Below, in pieces: positions 18,976 to 26,929 of a stretch of 38,647 nucleotides of DNA. A program made the translations under genes and the position numbers. The notes under the pieces are model-generated. The model was not told the DNA's origin. It searched no databases and saw only the letters and a program-made list of their open reading frames with translations. The stretch's first letter is position 1; each line of letters opens with the position of its first letter. Origin of the DNA: Candidatus Moranbacteria bacterium GW2011_GWF2_35_54. GTDB lineage: Bacteria > Patescibacteriota > Minisyncoccia > Moranbacterales > UBA9337. Location: positions 1 through 38,647 of the forward strand of contig LBQR01000004.1 in assembly GCA_000990945.1 (NCBI GenBank). Direction: 5' to 3'.

Positions 18976-19575
18976 TTAAAACGAACCTGTTTTCACATCG
19001 CCTGCACGTTTATAGTTAGCGATGATGACTCCGTTCGGTGAAGTCAAGTTTTGAGTCAGCTTAAATGCCCCAGGAATCGTGCCTTCGGCAAACAGTCTCT
19101 TACCTGAACCTAACGTAATGGGAAAAATTTTAAGCCACAATTCGTCAACCAAATCATGTTTCAAAAGCGTTTGAATGAGATTGCCACTGCCATGCACTTG
19201 CAAATCAGGGCCGTTTTGCGCTTTGAGTTTTTTCACCTCCTCGGCGACATCTTCTGCAAGCAACACAGAATTATCCCAATCAAGTTTTAGCGATGCGTCA
19301 TGTGAAGCAACATATTTAGTAGCCTCATTAATACCCGGCCATTCTTTTTCGTGGCTCGGCCAATACCCGGCAAATATTTCATAAGTTTTTCTACCTAAAA
19401 GCAGATCAAAGGGTCTCTTCATTTGCTCATTCATAATTTTGCCCGCAAAGTCATCAAAATACGGCACGGTCCACCCGCCGTATTTGAAGCCACCCGAAGT
19501 ATCCTCCTCGGGTCCGCCCGGTGCTTGCATCACGCCATCGAGTGTAATAAATGTGAGTACAATAATTTTTCTCAT
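18976..19575 (-). CDS. Dihydrofolate reductase family (RibD C-terminal-like) protein
   Basis: MRKIIVLTFITLDGVMQAPGGPEEDTSGGFKYGGW, LLGRKTYEIFAGYWP, LQVHGSGNLIQTLLKHDLVDELWLKIFPI. Confidence 0.9.
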   Translation of the reverse strand: MRKIIVLTFITLDGVMQAPGGPEEDTSGGFKYGGWTVPYFDDFAGKIMNEQMKRPFDLLLGRKTYEIFAGYWPSHEKEWPGINEATKYVASHDASLKLDWDNSVLLAEDVAEEVKKLKAQNGPDLQVHGSGNLIQTLLKHDLVDELWLKIFPITLGSGKRLFAEGTIPGAFKLTQNLTSPNGVIIANYKRAGDVKTGSF

Positions 19576-19645
19576 ATAATTATTTTTATACCCGCACCCT
19601 CTCCCCCTCCTTGACCGCGTGTCGTTATAGCTTTAGCGGTGGCGC

Positions 19646-19669
19646 AGGGGGAGAATTAAAGAGGGGGTG
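19646..19669. repeat. G-rich intergenic repeat (exact RC copy at 26863-26886)
   Basis: AGGGGGAGAATTAAAGAGGGGGTG. Confidence 0.8.
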
Positions 19670-20025
19670 TTTTTATAAATATTAATTTAAACAAATTATA
19701 ATATCAATCAACATATAATACGCTCAAGCACCAAATAAATTTTCAAAATAAAAAAACTATCCTATAAGACAGTCTTTTTGAGTTTTTTGAAGCGGTGCCA
19801 CGCGATAAAAAATCTGCCTCGTTTAAAGGGCAGTTTTTTTATTTTGCGTGGCTCCGAAAGCTGGAGGAAGTTCGAACCTGTTTCAAAAAACAAGAATCAA
19901 CAAGTTGCCACAGTGGCAGATTAGGTTAATTAATCTCGAGCAATCTAATTGCCCCTTGTTTGTCCATGTGACCAAAGATTAAAAGATAATTATCAAATCG
20001 TACACAAAATTTAAGATCCCTGACA

Positions 20026-23000
20026 TTATTCTTCAAACATCTCCTCATCTCTCATTGCACTTTCTTTAATTTCCCCTTCAGCATATTCCTTAATATCCTT
20101 ATAAAATTCATATACAGGTGTGCCAATCTGGTATTTTTGCATAAGTTCATAGGATGCATCTCTCATTTTTATATCCTCAGGCATTGGTTGGCCAGCAGTG
20201 CCACTTTTGGAACGTGAATTAGCTCCCCAAAATAAATTACTTCTTACGCTTTTATAGCATTCTTCTCCTAAGTTTTTAGCTGCATTTAATAATTTTTCAA
20301 CAAAATCAGGATTCTCAAAAATAAAATCATGATATGCATGATGTATTAATGATCCTATTCCCATTATTTTTGATTTATCCTGGGAATCAATCGATTCCGT
20401 GAGAATACCCAAGGTAGTTTCATTAAAATTTCCAGTAAGAACTTTAAACAATTTTGCATACGCATGATTATCTTTCTTATACTCACATGCAACATCCCTA
20501 ATTTTTCGGAGGACTTTTTCGTAATCAGGCGAGTCTTTTAGTGGAGAAACTTGTTTATGCAGTGAATGACCAAATGGCTCATACGTGTATTTTTTTCTTT
20601 TCTCGCCTATCTTAACCCTATTCAATAAAAAATCGATAAACATCTCCGGAAATTTTTCGCTAACATATTTTAGGAAATTTTCAATCCAGTAATGTCCTAT
20701 TTTTTCTACTTGAGTCAGTTTCGAAAAAATCATAGCGATTTCCTCTTTATCAAGAGAATCTGGATCTATAGCATACGCCTTGTTAATCTGTTCAACATAT
20801 TCTTCAGCCACTTGTTCATCTTTCCCAACTTTAGCCAATTTCATAAGTTTCATTCCTAGATTGCGATCATTTTTTCCTATGCGTCCAATTGCCCTAACAG
20901 CCAATCTCCTTACAGTTGGATTTCTGTGCGTAATTAACTTCTTTATATTTTCAATATCTAGTTTGTTTATTTTTTCCACAGAAACTCTATATCCATAATA
21001 ACTTGCCATTGAAAACAATAACTTCTCATCCTGAATTTCAATAGCTTTTCTGGCAATTTTTGATGAAGCGTCATGATCTGTATCATCCATTCCATACAAC
21101 AAAAAATCAACCTGCTTTCTAAGTAATGCTTTCTTGCTTCTTATCGTTATGGTACACAATTTATTTGCATAATCAGGATACAATTTTGCGAGCTCTGACA
21201 GAAACATGCTAGAGCTATAAAAGCTGGTGCTCAATTCAAGCTCCTTGAAAATTTCCTCAATTTTTTTAAATCCTATTTCAGCTTTTGGATATTCTTTTAT
21301 AAATTTTTTAGCTGTAGACTTTTGAAAATTTAGATTAATTTTTTGTCTGTCCTCATATGAATATTTTTCATCTTCAGCTAACCATTCTTTCCCATCGGGT
21401 CGCATTAAGCATTCGGTTAAATTTGTCTCAAATGATTTAGACAAGCTTTCGAATAATTTGCGAGCGCCATCTCTTACTCCATTATTTCTACTTCTCTTAA
21501 TATACCAAACAATGTCGTCTTTTATGGCTATATGAACCAAGGGTTCTTTTCTACTTTTAGATATTTTCCTTAAACTATCCAATGCTGCTAATTGTTCACT
21601 TTCCCATTTTTTATGTTCCTCTTCTGAAATTGTTCCATTAAAATGTGCAGTTGGCTCAGCTAAGGCCTTGTGCAAACTTGAAATCGCACGTAAAGCGATA
21701 GATAGATCACTTTTTAAAGCATATTCAGTAGCAATATTTAATGCTTCATTCCTTATTGTAGCCGTATTTTCCTTACTTACCATGAAAGGATGAAAGGTTA
21801 TTTTATTTCCTTCATATGTATCAGAATGAGAAGACTTTTCAAATAGCGGATCTAATACATCAAAGGTAGAATGGGTATATTTGTGAGCATCATCATTTTC
21901 TAGCCATTTTTTTACAGCCTCGAGCATTAGTTTATTAACTTGCACAATTTTACCTATGTCATATTTAGCCAAGCCCTCGAGAACTCTCATAGCATGCTCG
22001 GGATGTTGATTTGTGGCTCTTTTATCATTTCTTCCTAGCTCCCAAAGGATATTGGAACAACGGGGCAAATATTCAAGATGATAAGATATTTTTTGAAGCA
22101 AGGCGGGCAATTTTGTCAGACAATCCTTATGGCTAAAGCCGTATAGTTTAGAAAATTTTTTATCTTCAGGTTTAATTGCTGGATTATGTATAACATGCTC
22201 AATAATGCGCAGTGTTTGTTCAGGCTGATAATATGCAACCGATTCTAATTTCTTAAGAATCTCGCTTCTTTCGTAATGATTTCCATTTTTGATACTTTCT
22301 TCTATTTTTTTCCAGATATCTTCCAATAAATTAACCTTTCCTTTCGACCTGCTCACTCTCCAGTCAAGCTCACCTAAATTTTGCAGAATTTCTTCAAAAC
22401 ATCTTTCCTGAAAATGATCAAAGGCTTTTTGCGCAAAACCATTCGGCTTCCCGGATACGGTTAGACAAGCTCTGGAAACTATATGATCAGCAAGTACGTC
22501 TGGAATTATTCTGATCATGCGTCCTCGTCTTACTAACACGCCATCAGTCTCCAGTAAATCCAAAATATTTATAACGTCAGTTTTGTCTAATGGTAAAAAA
22601 GATGCCAAAAGATCAAGCACAGTTTCATCTGATGGATTTATTGGCTGTATAATAGCCAGTATATTTATAAAGCTCTTTAGAATATTTGTGTCATAACCTT
22701 CTTCTATTTTCCCCAATGCAACGTCACTAAATCTATCCAGGACAATTCTTGTAAAATTCTCATCCTGCTCCAATAATTCAAGCGGGATGTCCTTTTGAAC
22801 AATTAACTTACCACCAACGACTAATATCAAGGGGCAATCTTTTGCTTGTTTTGCCAAATGCTCGATCAATCTCTTATTTGCGCTTCCAAGAACCTGTTCT
22901 GCCAACTGCTTTGCTTCTTCTAAAGAAAGTTTTTCAACCTTCTCATTTTCAATAATAGAAGGATCATAATTATTTTGGATAAAAGTAGATCTAACGGGAG

Positions 23001-23916
23001 TAGATCCTTGTGGACGAGTAGAAAGTACGAATTTGATGCTTCTAGGATGTGCTTTTAGTAAATTGATGATATTCGCTATATCCTCACGACGATGAGCGTC
23101 ATCAATCACAATAACATATGACTCTAATTCTAGATCTTTAATATCTTCTGGCCTTACCGACATTTCATTCTGTAAAAATAGCAGTTTTACTCCAGGATGC
23201 TTTTCGCTGAATTTGCCTGCAAATTCCTTTAATACCTTTGTTTTTCCAATGCCGCCTATGCCTTCCAAAATAAACACAGCCCTGTCTGATTCAACAAAAT
23301 CATCAAGTTTTTTGATAATCCCATCCCTGCCCACTAAATCCCATGCCTGATTGAAAAGATCGTTTTTATTTATCAATCTTTCAAAATAGTATTCTGAAGA
23401 AATAAAGGGAGAAACGCTTTTCAGGCCAAGAAATTTTTCAGCCCACCTATGACCAAAGTGATTAACAACCAGCCTTCTTTGATTTTCAGGAGATAAGCCA
23501 GACTTAATTTTTCTGCAAATATCATCAGCATCAAGCACATCCCACTTTTTGTTATTTCTGCAGACATCTCTGACTCCAGTTCCCACCAATGAGGATACGA
23601 GTATGGTGTAACTATCAGCTTTATAGGTAGTGTCCTTAATAGCTTTCTTCGCATTGGCTTTTGTAAAGGATTGATATTCCTTGCTTTGGTAAGTTATATG
23701 CTTACCATCCTGCTTATCCACAAACATATCTATGCCTCTCTGCTTACTTCCCTTAACTCCATACTTGTGAACTTTTGTAGCAGATCCTGTATGTAACGCA
23801 TTAATAAAATCAATGCAAAAAGATTCAAATTGTTCCCATGAAATAAAATTCAATGGAAGAAGCTCATCGTGCGATATTATTGGCTCAGGAATTAATCCCT
23901 TTTGTTTTTTAGGCAT
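20026..23916 (-). CDS. Mrr-like PD-(D/E)xK nuclease + STAND/P-loop NTPase + HEAT-like repeats; candidate antiviral STAND (Avs-like) protein
   Basis: N-term GSKQRGIDMFVDKQDGKHITYQSKEYQSF (D...QxK); Walker A GIGGIGKT; Walker B SYVIVIDDAH; VLSTRP; C-term HRNPTVRRLAVRAIGRIG repeats. Confidence 0.8.
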   Translation of the reverse strand: MPKKQKGLIPEPIISHDELLPLNFISWEQFESFCIDFINALHTGSATKVHKYGVKGSKQRGIDMFVDKQDGKHITYQSKEYQSFTKANAKKAIKDTTYKADSYTILVSSLVGTGVRDVCRNNKKWDVLDADDICRKIKSGLSPENQRRLVVNHFGHRWAEKFLGLKSVSPFISSEYYFERLINKNDLFNQAWDLVGRDGIIKKLDDFVESDRAVFILEGIGGIGKTKVLKEFAGKFSEKHPGVKLLFLQNEMSVRPEDIKDLELESYVIVIDDAHRREDIANIINLLKAHPRSIKFVLSTRPQGSTPVRSTFIQNNYDPSIIENEKVEKLSLEEAKQLAEQVLGSANKRLIEHLAKQAKDCPLILVVGGKLIVQKDIPLELLEQDENFTRIVLDRFSDVALGKIEEGYDTNILKSFINILAIIQPINPSDETVLDLLASFLPLDKTDVINILDLLETDGVLVRRGRMIRIIPDVLADHIVSRACLTVSGKPNGFAQKAFDHFQERCFEEILQNLGELDWRVSRSKGKVNLLEDIWKKIEESIKNGNHYERSEILKKLESVAYYQPEQTLRIIEHVIHNPAIKPEDKKFSKLYGFSHKDCLTKLPALLQKISYHLEYLPRCSNILWELGRNDKRATNQHPEHAMRVLEGLAKYDIGKIVQVNKLMLEAVKKWLENDDAHKYTHSTFDVLDPLFEKSSHSDTYEGNKITFHPFMVSKENTATIRNEALNIATEYALKSDLSIALRAISSLHKALAEPTAHFNGTISEEEHKKWESEQLAALDSLRKISKSRKEPLVHIAIKDDIVWYIKRSRNNGVRDGARKLFESLSKSFETNLTECLMRPDGKEWLAEDEKYSYEDRQKINLNFQKSTAKKFIKEYPKAEIGFKKIEEIFKELELSTSFYSSSMFLSELAKLYPDYANKLCTITIRSKKALLRKQVDFLLYGMDDTDHDASSKIARKAIEIQDEKLLFSMASYYGYRVSVEKINKLDIENIKKLITHRNPTVRRLAVRAIGRIGKNDRNLGMKLMKLAKVGKDEQVAEEYVEQINKAYAIDPDSLDKEEIAMIFSKLTQVEKIGHYWIENFLKYVSEKFPEMFIDFLLNRVKIGEKRKKYTYEPFGHSLHKQVSPLKDSPDYEKVLRKIRDVACEYKKDNHAYAKLFKVLTGNFNETTLGILTESIDSQDKSKIMGIGSLIHHAYHDFIFENPDFVEKLLNAAKNLGEECYKSVRSNLFWGANSRSKSGTAGQPMPEDIKMRDASYELMQKYQIGTPVYEFYKDIKEYAEGEIKESAMRDEEMFEE

Positions 23917-24119
23917 ACTATTTTTTTGAAAGTTAATAAAAAATAGCTTTATGATTAGTCTATCACTTCTATTAACTTTATAAAGGCCCTTAATGATTTT
24001 TAATAGAAAATCATAATTTAGCTACCTGCTTATTAAAAGAATACGTTTCAATAAATTCAGCTATGCTTTCTTTTTTCATTCTTATCCCCCACTCTGGCTT
24101 GCTTTTGGCATATTCATAA

Positions 24120-25064
24120 TTATTTTCTTACCCTTTCGCGACTGTCCATATATCTCTTCAATGCATCTTTAGACGAAAGCCAATTGCGGCCTTCTTTGTG
24201 TGCTTCAAGTTTTCCGCTACGCGCCAAAAGATTGAGATATTTTTCTGTAAATTTTGATTTCTTAGCCAATTCAGCTAGAGAAATAAATTTTTCATTACCT
24301 TTTCTGCTTGGTGCTAATATTTTCAAATAAATATCAAGAGTTCTTTCGACCGCTCTACCGATAAAATTTACAAATAAAGCATAATCACCCTTATCTGCTA
24401 AAGACAATGTTTTATAATATCTTTTACGATCATTCTTCATTACAATTACTAAGGGGAATCCAGCTTGCATAAGAATAATATTCATAGCCAAACGTGAAGT
24501 CCTACCATTACCATCAAAGAATGGATGAATGTAAACCAACTTGTGATGCAATATGCTCGCCAATTCAACTGGGTGCATTTTTTTCTTATTATCTCCGACC
24601 CAGTCGATTAGATTACTCATCATTTTGGGAATTTCCAATGCCTCGGGCGGTCGATGATCAGCACCACCAATTATCACGGCGCTATTGCGATATCTTCCAG
24701 CCCATTCTTTATCAATATTTTGCTGAACTATTTGATTAAGCGATCTGATTAAATTTTCTGAAAAAGTGTTTTTCTTATTAGAGTCAACCATATCATAAAG
24801 ATATTCCAACGCTTCTTGATGATTCTTAGCTTCAAGATGATCTTTGAGCGGTTTCCCTTTTATGGTTAACCCCTCATTTATCACCAAATAAGTTTCTTTG
24901 AGCGTCAAGCTATTGCCTTCAATCGCATTAGAATTGTAAGTCATCTCTACTTCAAACTGCTCCTTAAGTTTTTTAACCGCAGAAACTGGAAGTGGACGAA
25001 ACGAATTAAGCAATGTCAATTTTTCATCAATTCTTTTTTGAATTTTTTTGTCTAAATATTGCAT
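24120..25064 (-). CDS. Fic/DOC family protein with N-terminal inhibitory helix and C-terminal winged-helix-like domain
   Basis: HPFFDGNGRTSR core motif; SNAIEGN inhibitory motif; C-term FISLAELAKKSKFTEKYLNLLARSGKLEAHKEGRNWLSS. Confidence 0.92.
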   Translation of the reverse strand: MQYLDKKIQKRIDEKLTLLNSFRPLPVSAVKKLKEQFEVEMTYNSNAIEGNSLTLKETYLVINEGLTIKGKPLKDHLEAKNHQEALEYLYDMVDSNKKNTFSENLIRSLNQIVQQNIDKEWAGRYRNSAVIIGGADHRPPEALEIPKMMSNLIDWVGDNKKKMHPVELASILHHKLVYIHPFFDGNGRTSRLAMNIILMQAGFPLVIVMKNDRKRYYKTLSLADKGDYALFVNFIGRAVERTLDIYLKILAPSRKGNEKFISLAELAKKSKFTEKYLNLLARSGKLEAHKEGRNWLSSKDALKRYMDSRERVRK

Positions 25065-25067
25065 AAA

Positions 25068-25125
25068 TTTCTTAATATGGTTTAAATGATTATTTATAGT
25101 ATACCATATTAAGAAAAGCCGTCAA
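25068..25125 (-). promoter_or_regulatory. fic promoter with 14-bp inverted repeat operator
   Basis: Minus: TTGACG(25125-120)-N16-TATACT(25103-098). Inverted repeat TTTCTTAATATGGT (25068-81)/ACCATATTAAGAAA (25103-116) overlaps the spacer and the leader. Confidence 0.75.
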
Positions 25126-25141
25126 TACATCCAGCATCAAA

Positions 25142-25200
25142 TTCAAGAACTAATTGCAACACTTTGATTAAATTAGCTAAAATCAAGGTGTATGAAAAAA
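25142..25200. repeat. Dispersed repeat copy 3
   Basis: ttcaagaactaattgcaacactttgattaaattagctaaaatcaaggtgtatgaaaaaa. Confidence 0.75.
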
Positions 25201-25416
25201 TTCAGTATACAAAGCTTGCTCATATAGCAGTATCGCGAGAGGGATTCGGTCACAGATATTTTTATTGGTATAAAAATTCTTCGACCCCGTCTTTCTCTGT
25301 ATATAGATAGGTAATTCTTTTATTATCACAATTAAATATCTTTTTTAAAATAATGTTTCAATTGCTTATTTAAATACTTTCTTCCAGATCCGCCCTTGAG
25401 GAATTTTTCTCTTTAC

Positions 25417-25692
25417 CTATTTTTTATTTAAATACTCTCTCAACATACTTCTAAGAGTAGTTTTGCCTTTTGTGGTTTTGAAATATTTTTCCCGTCTCAA
25501 CGCGTCATATTTATTTCTATAAGCTTCATAAAATATTATTTCAAAAGGCTTTCTGCATTTAGTGGAAAAAGTTTTTCCACTATTATGCTCAGAAACTCTT
25601 CTTTTTAAATCCTCTGTAAATCCAATGTAAAAATTACCATCTTTCAGACTAAGTAATATATAGACATAATAAAATACAATTTTATTTTTCAT
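25417..25692 (-). CDS. GIY-YIG nuclease superfamily protein (YhbQ/UvrC-N-like)
   Basis: YYVYILLSLKDGNFYIGFTEDLKRRVSEHNSG; start set at MKNKIVFYY because the upstream GTG lies in a terminator hairpin. Confidence 0.85.
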   Translation of the reverse strand: MKNKIVFYYVYILLSLKDGNFYIGFTEDLKRRVSEHNSGKTFSTKCRKPFEIIFYEAYRNKYDALRREKYFKTTKGKTTLRSMLREYLNKK

Positions 25693-25716
25693 ACAATAAT
25701 TATATACTACAAAATA

Positions 25717-25742
25717 AAAAATCACACTACTGTGTGATTTTT
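25717..25742 (-). terminator. Rho-independent terminator downstream of tRNA-Asn
   Basis: 11-bp stem AAAAATCACAC/GTGTGATTTTT with 4-nt loop, followed by TATTTT on the minus strand. Confidence 0.75.
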
Positions 25743-25800
25743 CCGACTGGAAGGCGAAGTCAATGGAACTTCATTCTGTATTATAAACATTACAAAACAA

Positions 25801-25878
25801 AGTTTTCCGTGGCTCCGCCCTGTACCAGCCGGTACAAAACGGAGTTTTCCGTGGCTCCGCCCTGTACCAGCCGGTACA
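25801..25878. repeat. Two tandem 36-nt repeats (period 42) with embedded hairpin
   Basis: agttttccgtggctccgccctgtaccagccggtaca at 25801-25836 and 25843-25878; second copy contains CCTGTACC-AGCC-GGTACAGG (25861-25880). Confidence 0.9.
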
Positions 25879-25881
25879 GGG

Positions 25882-25953
25882 CTCCGCGAGAGGGATTCGA
25901 ACCCCCGACCAATTGATTAACAGTCAACTGCTCTACCACTGAGCTATCGCGGA
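25882..25953 (-). tRNA. tRNA-Asn (anticodon GTT)
   Basis: RC TCCGCGATAGCTCAGTGGTAGAGCAGTTGACTGTTAATCAATTGGTCGGGGGTTCGAATCCCTCTCGCGGAG: 7-bp acceptor, D, anticodon (CTGTTAA) and T arms all fold; CCA not encoded. Confidence 0.95.
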
Positions 25954-26192
25954 ATAAAATTTTTAACAAACTCTCTACCTCTGAAACTTTTTAATTGCTT
26001 CTCCCTCTTTAAGGCATCTATGCGAGATTCAACTTCTTCAGAGTAGATTAGAATCCATTCACCATCAAAACGAGAAGTAAAACCTTTAAACGTTTTTTGA
26101 TTGTGTAACTCTAATCTATTCTCAAGATCTTTTGTTTGTCCTATATAAATCTTATTGTTTTTTTTATTATAAATGCAATATATATGAAACAT
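25944..26192 (-). CDS. GIY-YIG nuclease superfamily protein; its last codons overlap the tRNA-Asn 5' end
   Basis: FHIYCIYNKKNNKIYIGQTKDLENRLELHNQ; stop TAG at 25946-25944 is tRNA positions 8-10. Confidence 0.85.
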   Translation of the reverse strand: MFHIYCIYNKKNNKIYIGQTKDLENRLELHNQKTFKGFTSRFDGEWILIYSEEVESRIDALKREKQLKSFRGREFVKNFIPR

Positions 26193-26194
26193 AT

Positions 26195-26240
26195 GACAAC
26201 TACTCTACCTCCGCCAGCTGGCGGAGAGCTATCGCGGAAT
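26195..26240 (-). pseudogene. Truncated tRNA-Asn 5' half with 16-nt palindrome in the D-loop
   Basis: gagctatcgcggaat (26226-26240) is identical to 25941-25955; caact(a)ctctacc (26197-26209) matches caact(g)ctctacc (25925-25937); the intervening 'act' is replaced by tccgccagctggcgga. Confidence 0.85.
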
Positions 26241-26460
26241 GCTTGGCCCGTTAAATTTGTGCTCTATTTAACTGGGTTAAATTTTCAATGTTTGATTAAC
26301 AATAAAATTATTAATCAAATTTTAAAAATTAGTCCAAAGGGAGAGAGGGGAAATCTAATATAAAAAATTTACTGGCTTTAAATATCAAAAAACCCATCAC
26401 AAAGCCAACAAAGACTATTATATATTATTTATATAATAAATCAAGGGTCTGCTGTTATTT

Positions 26461-26847
26461 TTAATGAGTATACTTATTTTTGAACTCAGGCTTTTCCATA
26501 ATAGCTGTATACATCACGCTAGCAAAATCCCTTGCTTGCTCCTTTTCTACCAAACTCGCTTCTTCATTTATTCTATCAGCCAAGGTTGACTTCCAAGTTT
26601 CAGTCAACATTTCAATAGTAGAGCCATTTCCATCATTCAAATATTTAGTTTCGATAAATTCCATTAAATCTTTCTCTTCTCGAACATTTCTCAAGCCCAA
26701 TCCCAATTTTTTTGATAACTCCGCTAAAGCACCCTCCACTATTCTATCTTTGAGGCTTAAATATCCTTCGTGCTCACGACCCTCATTTGAAATCCTTCCT
26801 TCTACAGGAGGTTCAAAAACTACATCTTCTATTCCAAAATTTTCCAT
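26461..26847 (-). CDS. Hypothetical protein
   Basis: 128-aa ORF, charged/helical; no recognised domain. Confidence 0.5.
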   Translation of the reverse strand: MENFGIEDVVFEPPVEGRISNEGREHEGYLSLKDRIVEGALAELSKKLGLGLRNVREEKDLMEFIETKYLNDGNGSTIEMLTETWKSTLADRINEEASLVEKEQARDFASVMYTAIMEKPEFKNKYTH

Positions 26848-26862
26848 ATTTTTATTTTAATC

Positions 26863-26911
26863 CACCCCCTCTTTAATTCTCCCCCTCCAAAGGTGGAGAG
26901 GGAACGGTGAA
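26863..26911. repeat. C-rich intergenic repeat
   Basis: caccccctctttaattctccccct (26863-26886) is the exact RC of 19646-19669; followed by tccaaaggtgga. Confidence 0.8.
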
Positions 26912-26929
26912 ATTTTATATTTTTTAAAA

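Noticed and set aside
19786-19918. Possible RNA gene: nested hairpins (gccacgc/gcgtggc around ctgcc/ggcag + T7) followed by ttcgaacct and tgccacagtggca
   Set aside because: A terminator-like hairpin with T-run is visible, but no complete tRNA/tmRNA fold could be built and no upstream plus-strand gene is present; left unassigned.
23421-23654. 77-aa minus ORF inside the STAND gene
   Set aside because: Out-of-frame overlap wholly inside a well-supported 1296-aa CDS.
24020-24119. Small antitoxin partner downstream of fic (e.g. 22-codon MKKESIAEFIETYSFNKQVAKL)
   Set aside because: Too short, no antitoxin motif, and the Fic protein already has an intramolecular inhibitory motif.
25801-25880. Possible CRISPR array
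   Set aside because: Only two units with 6-nt separation, no spacers of normal length and no cas genes.
26480-26860. 126-aa plus-strand ORF
   Set aside because: Near-exact antisense of the 128-aa minus ORF; the minus ORF fits the neighbouring operon orientation and codon usage better.
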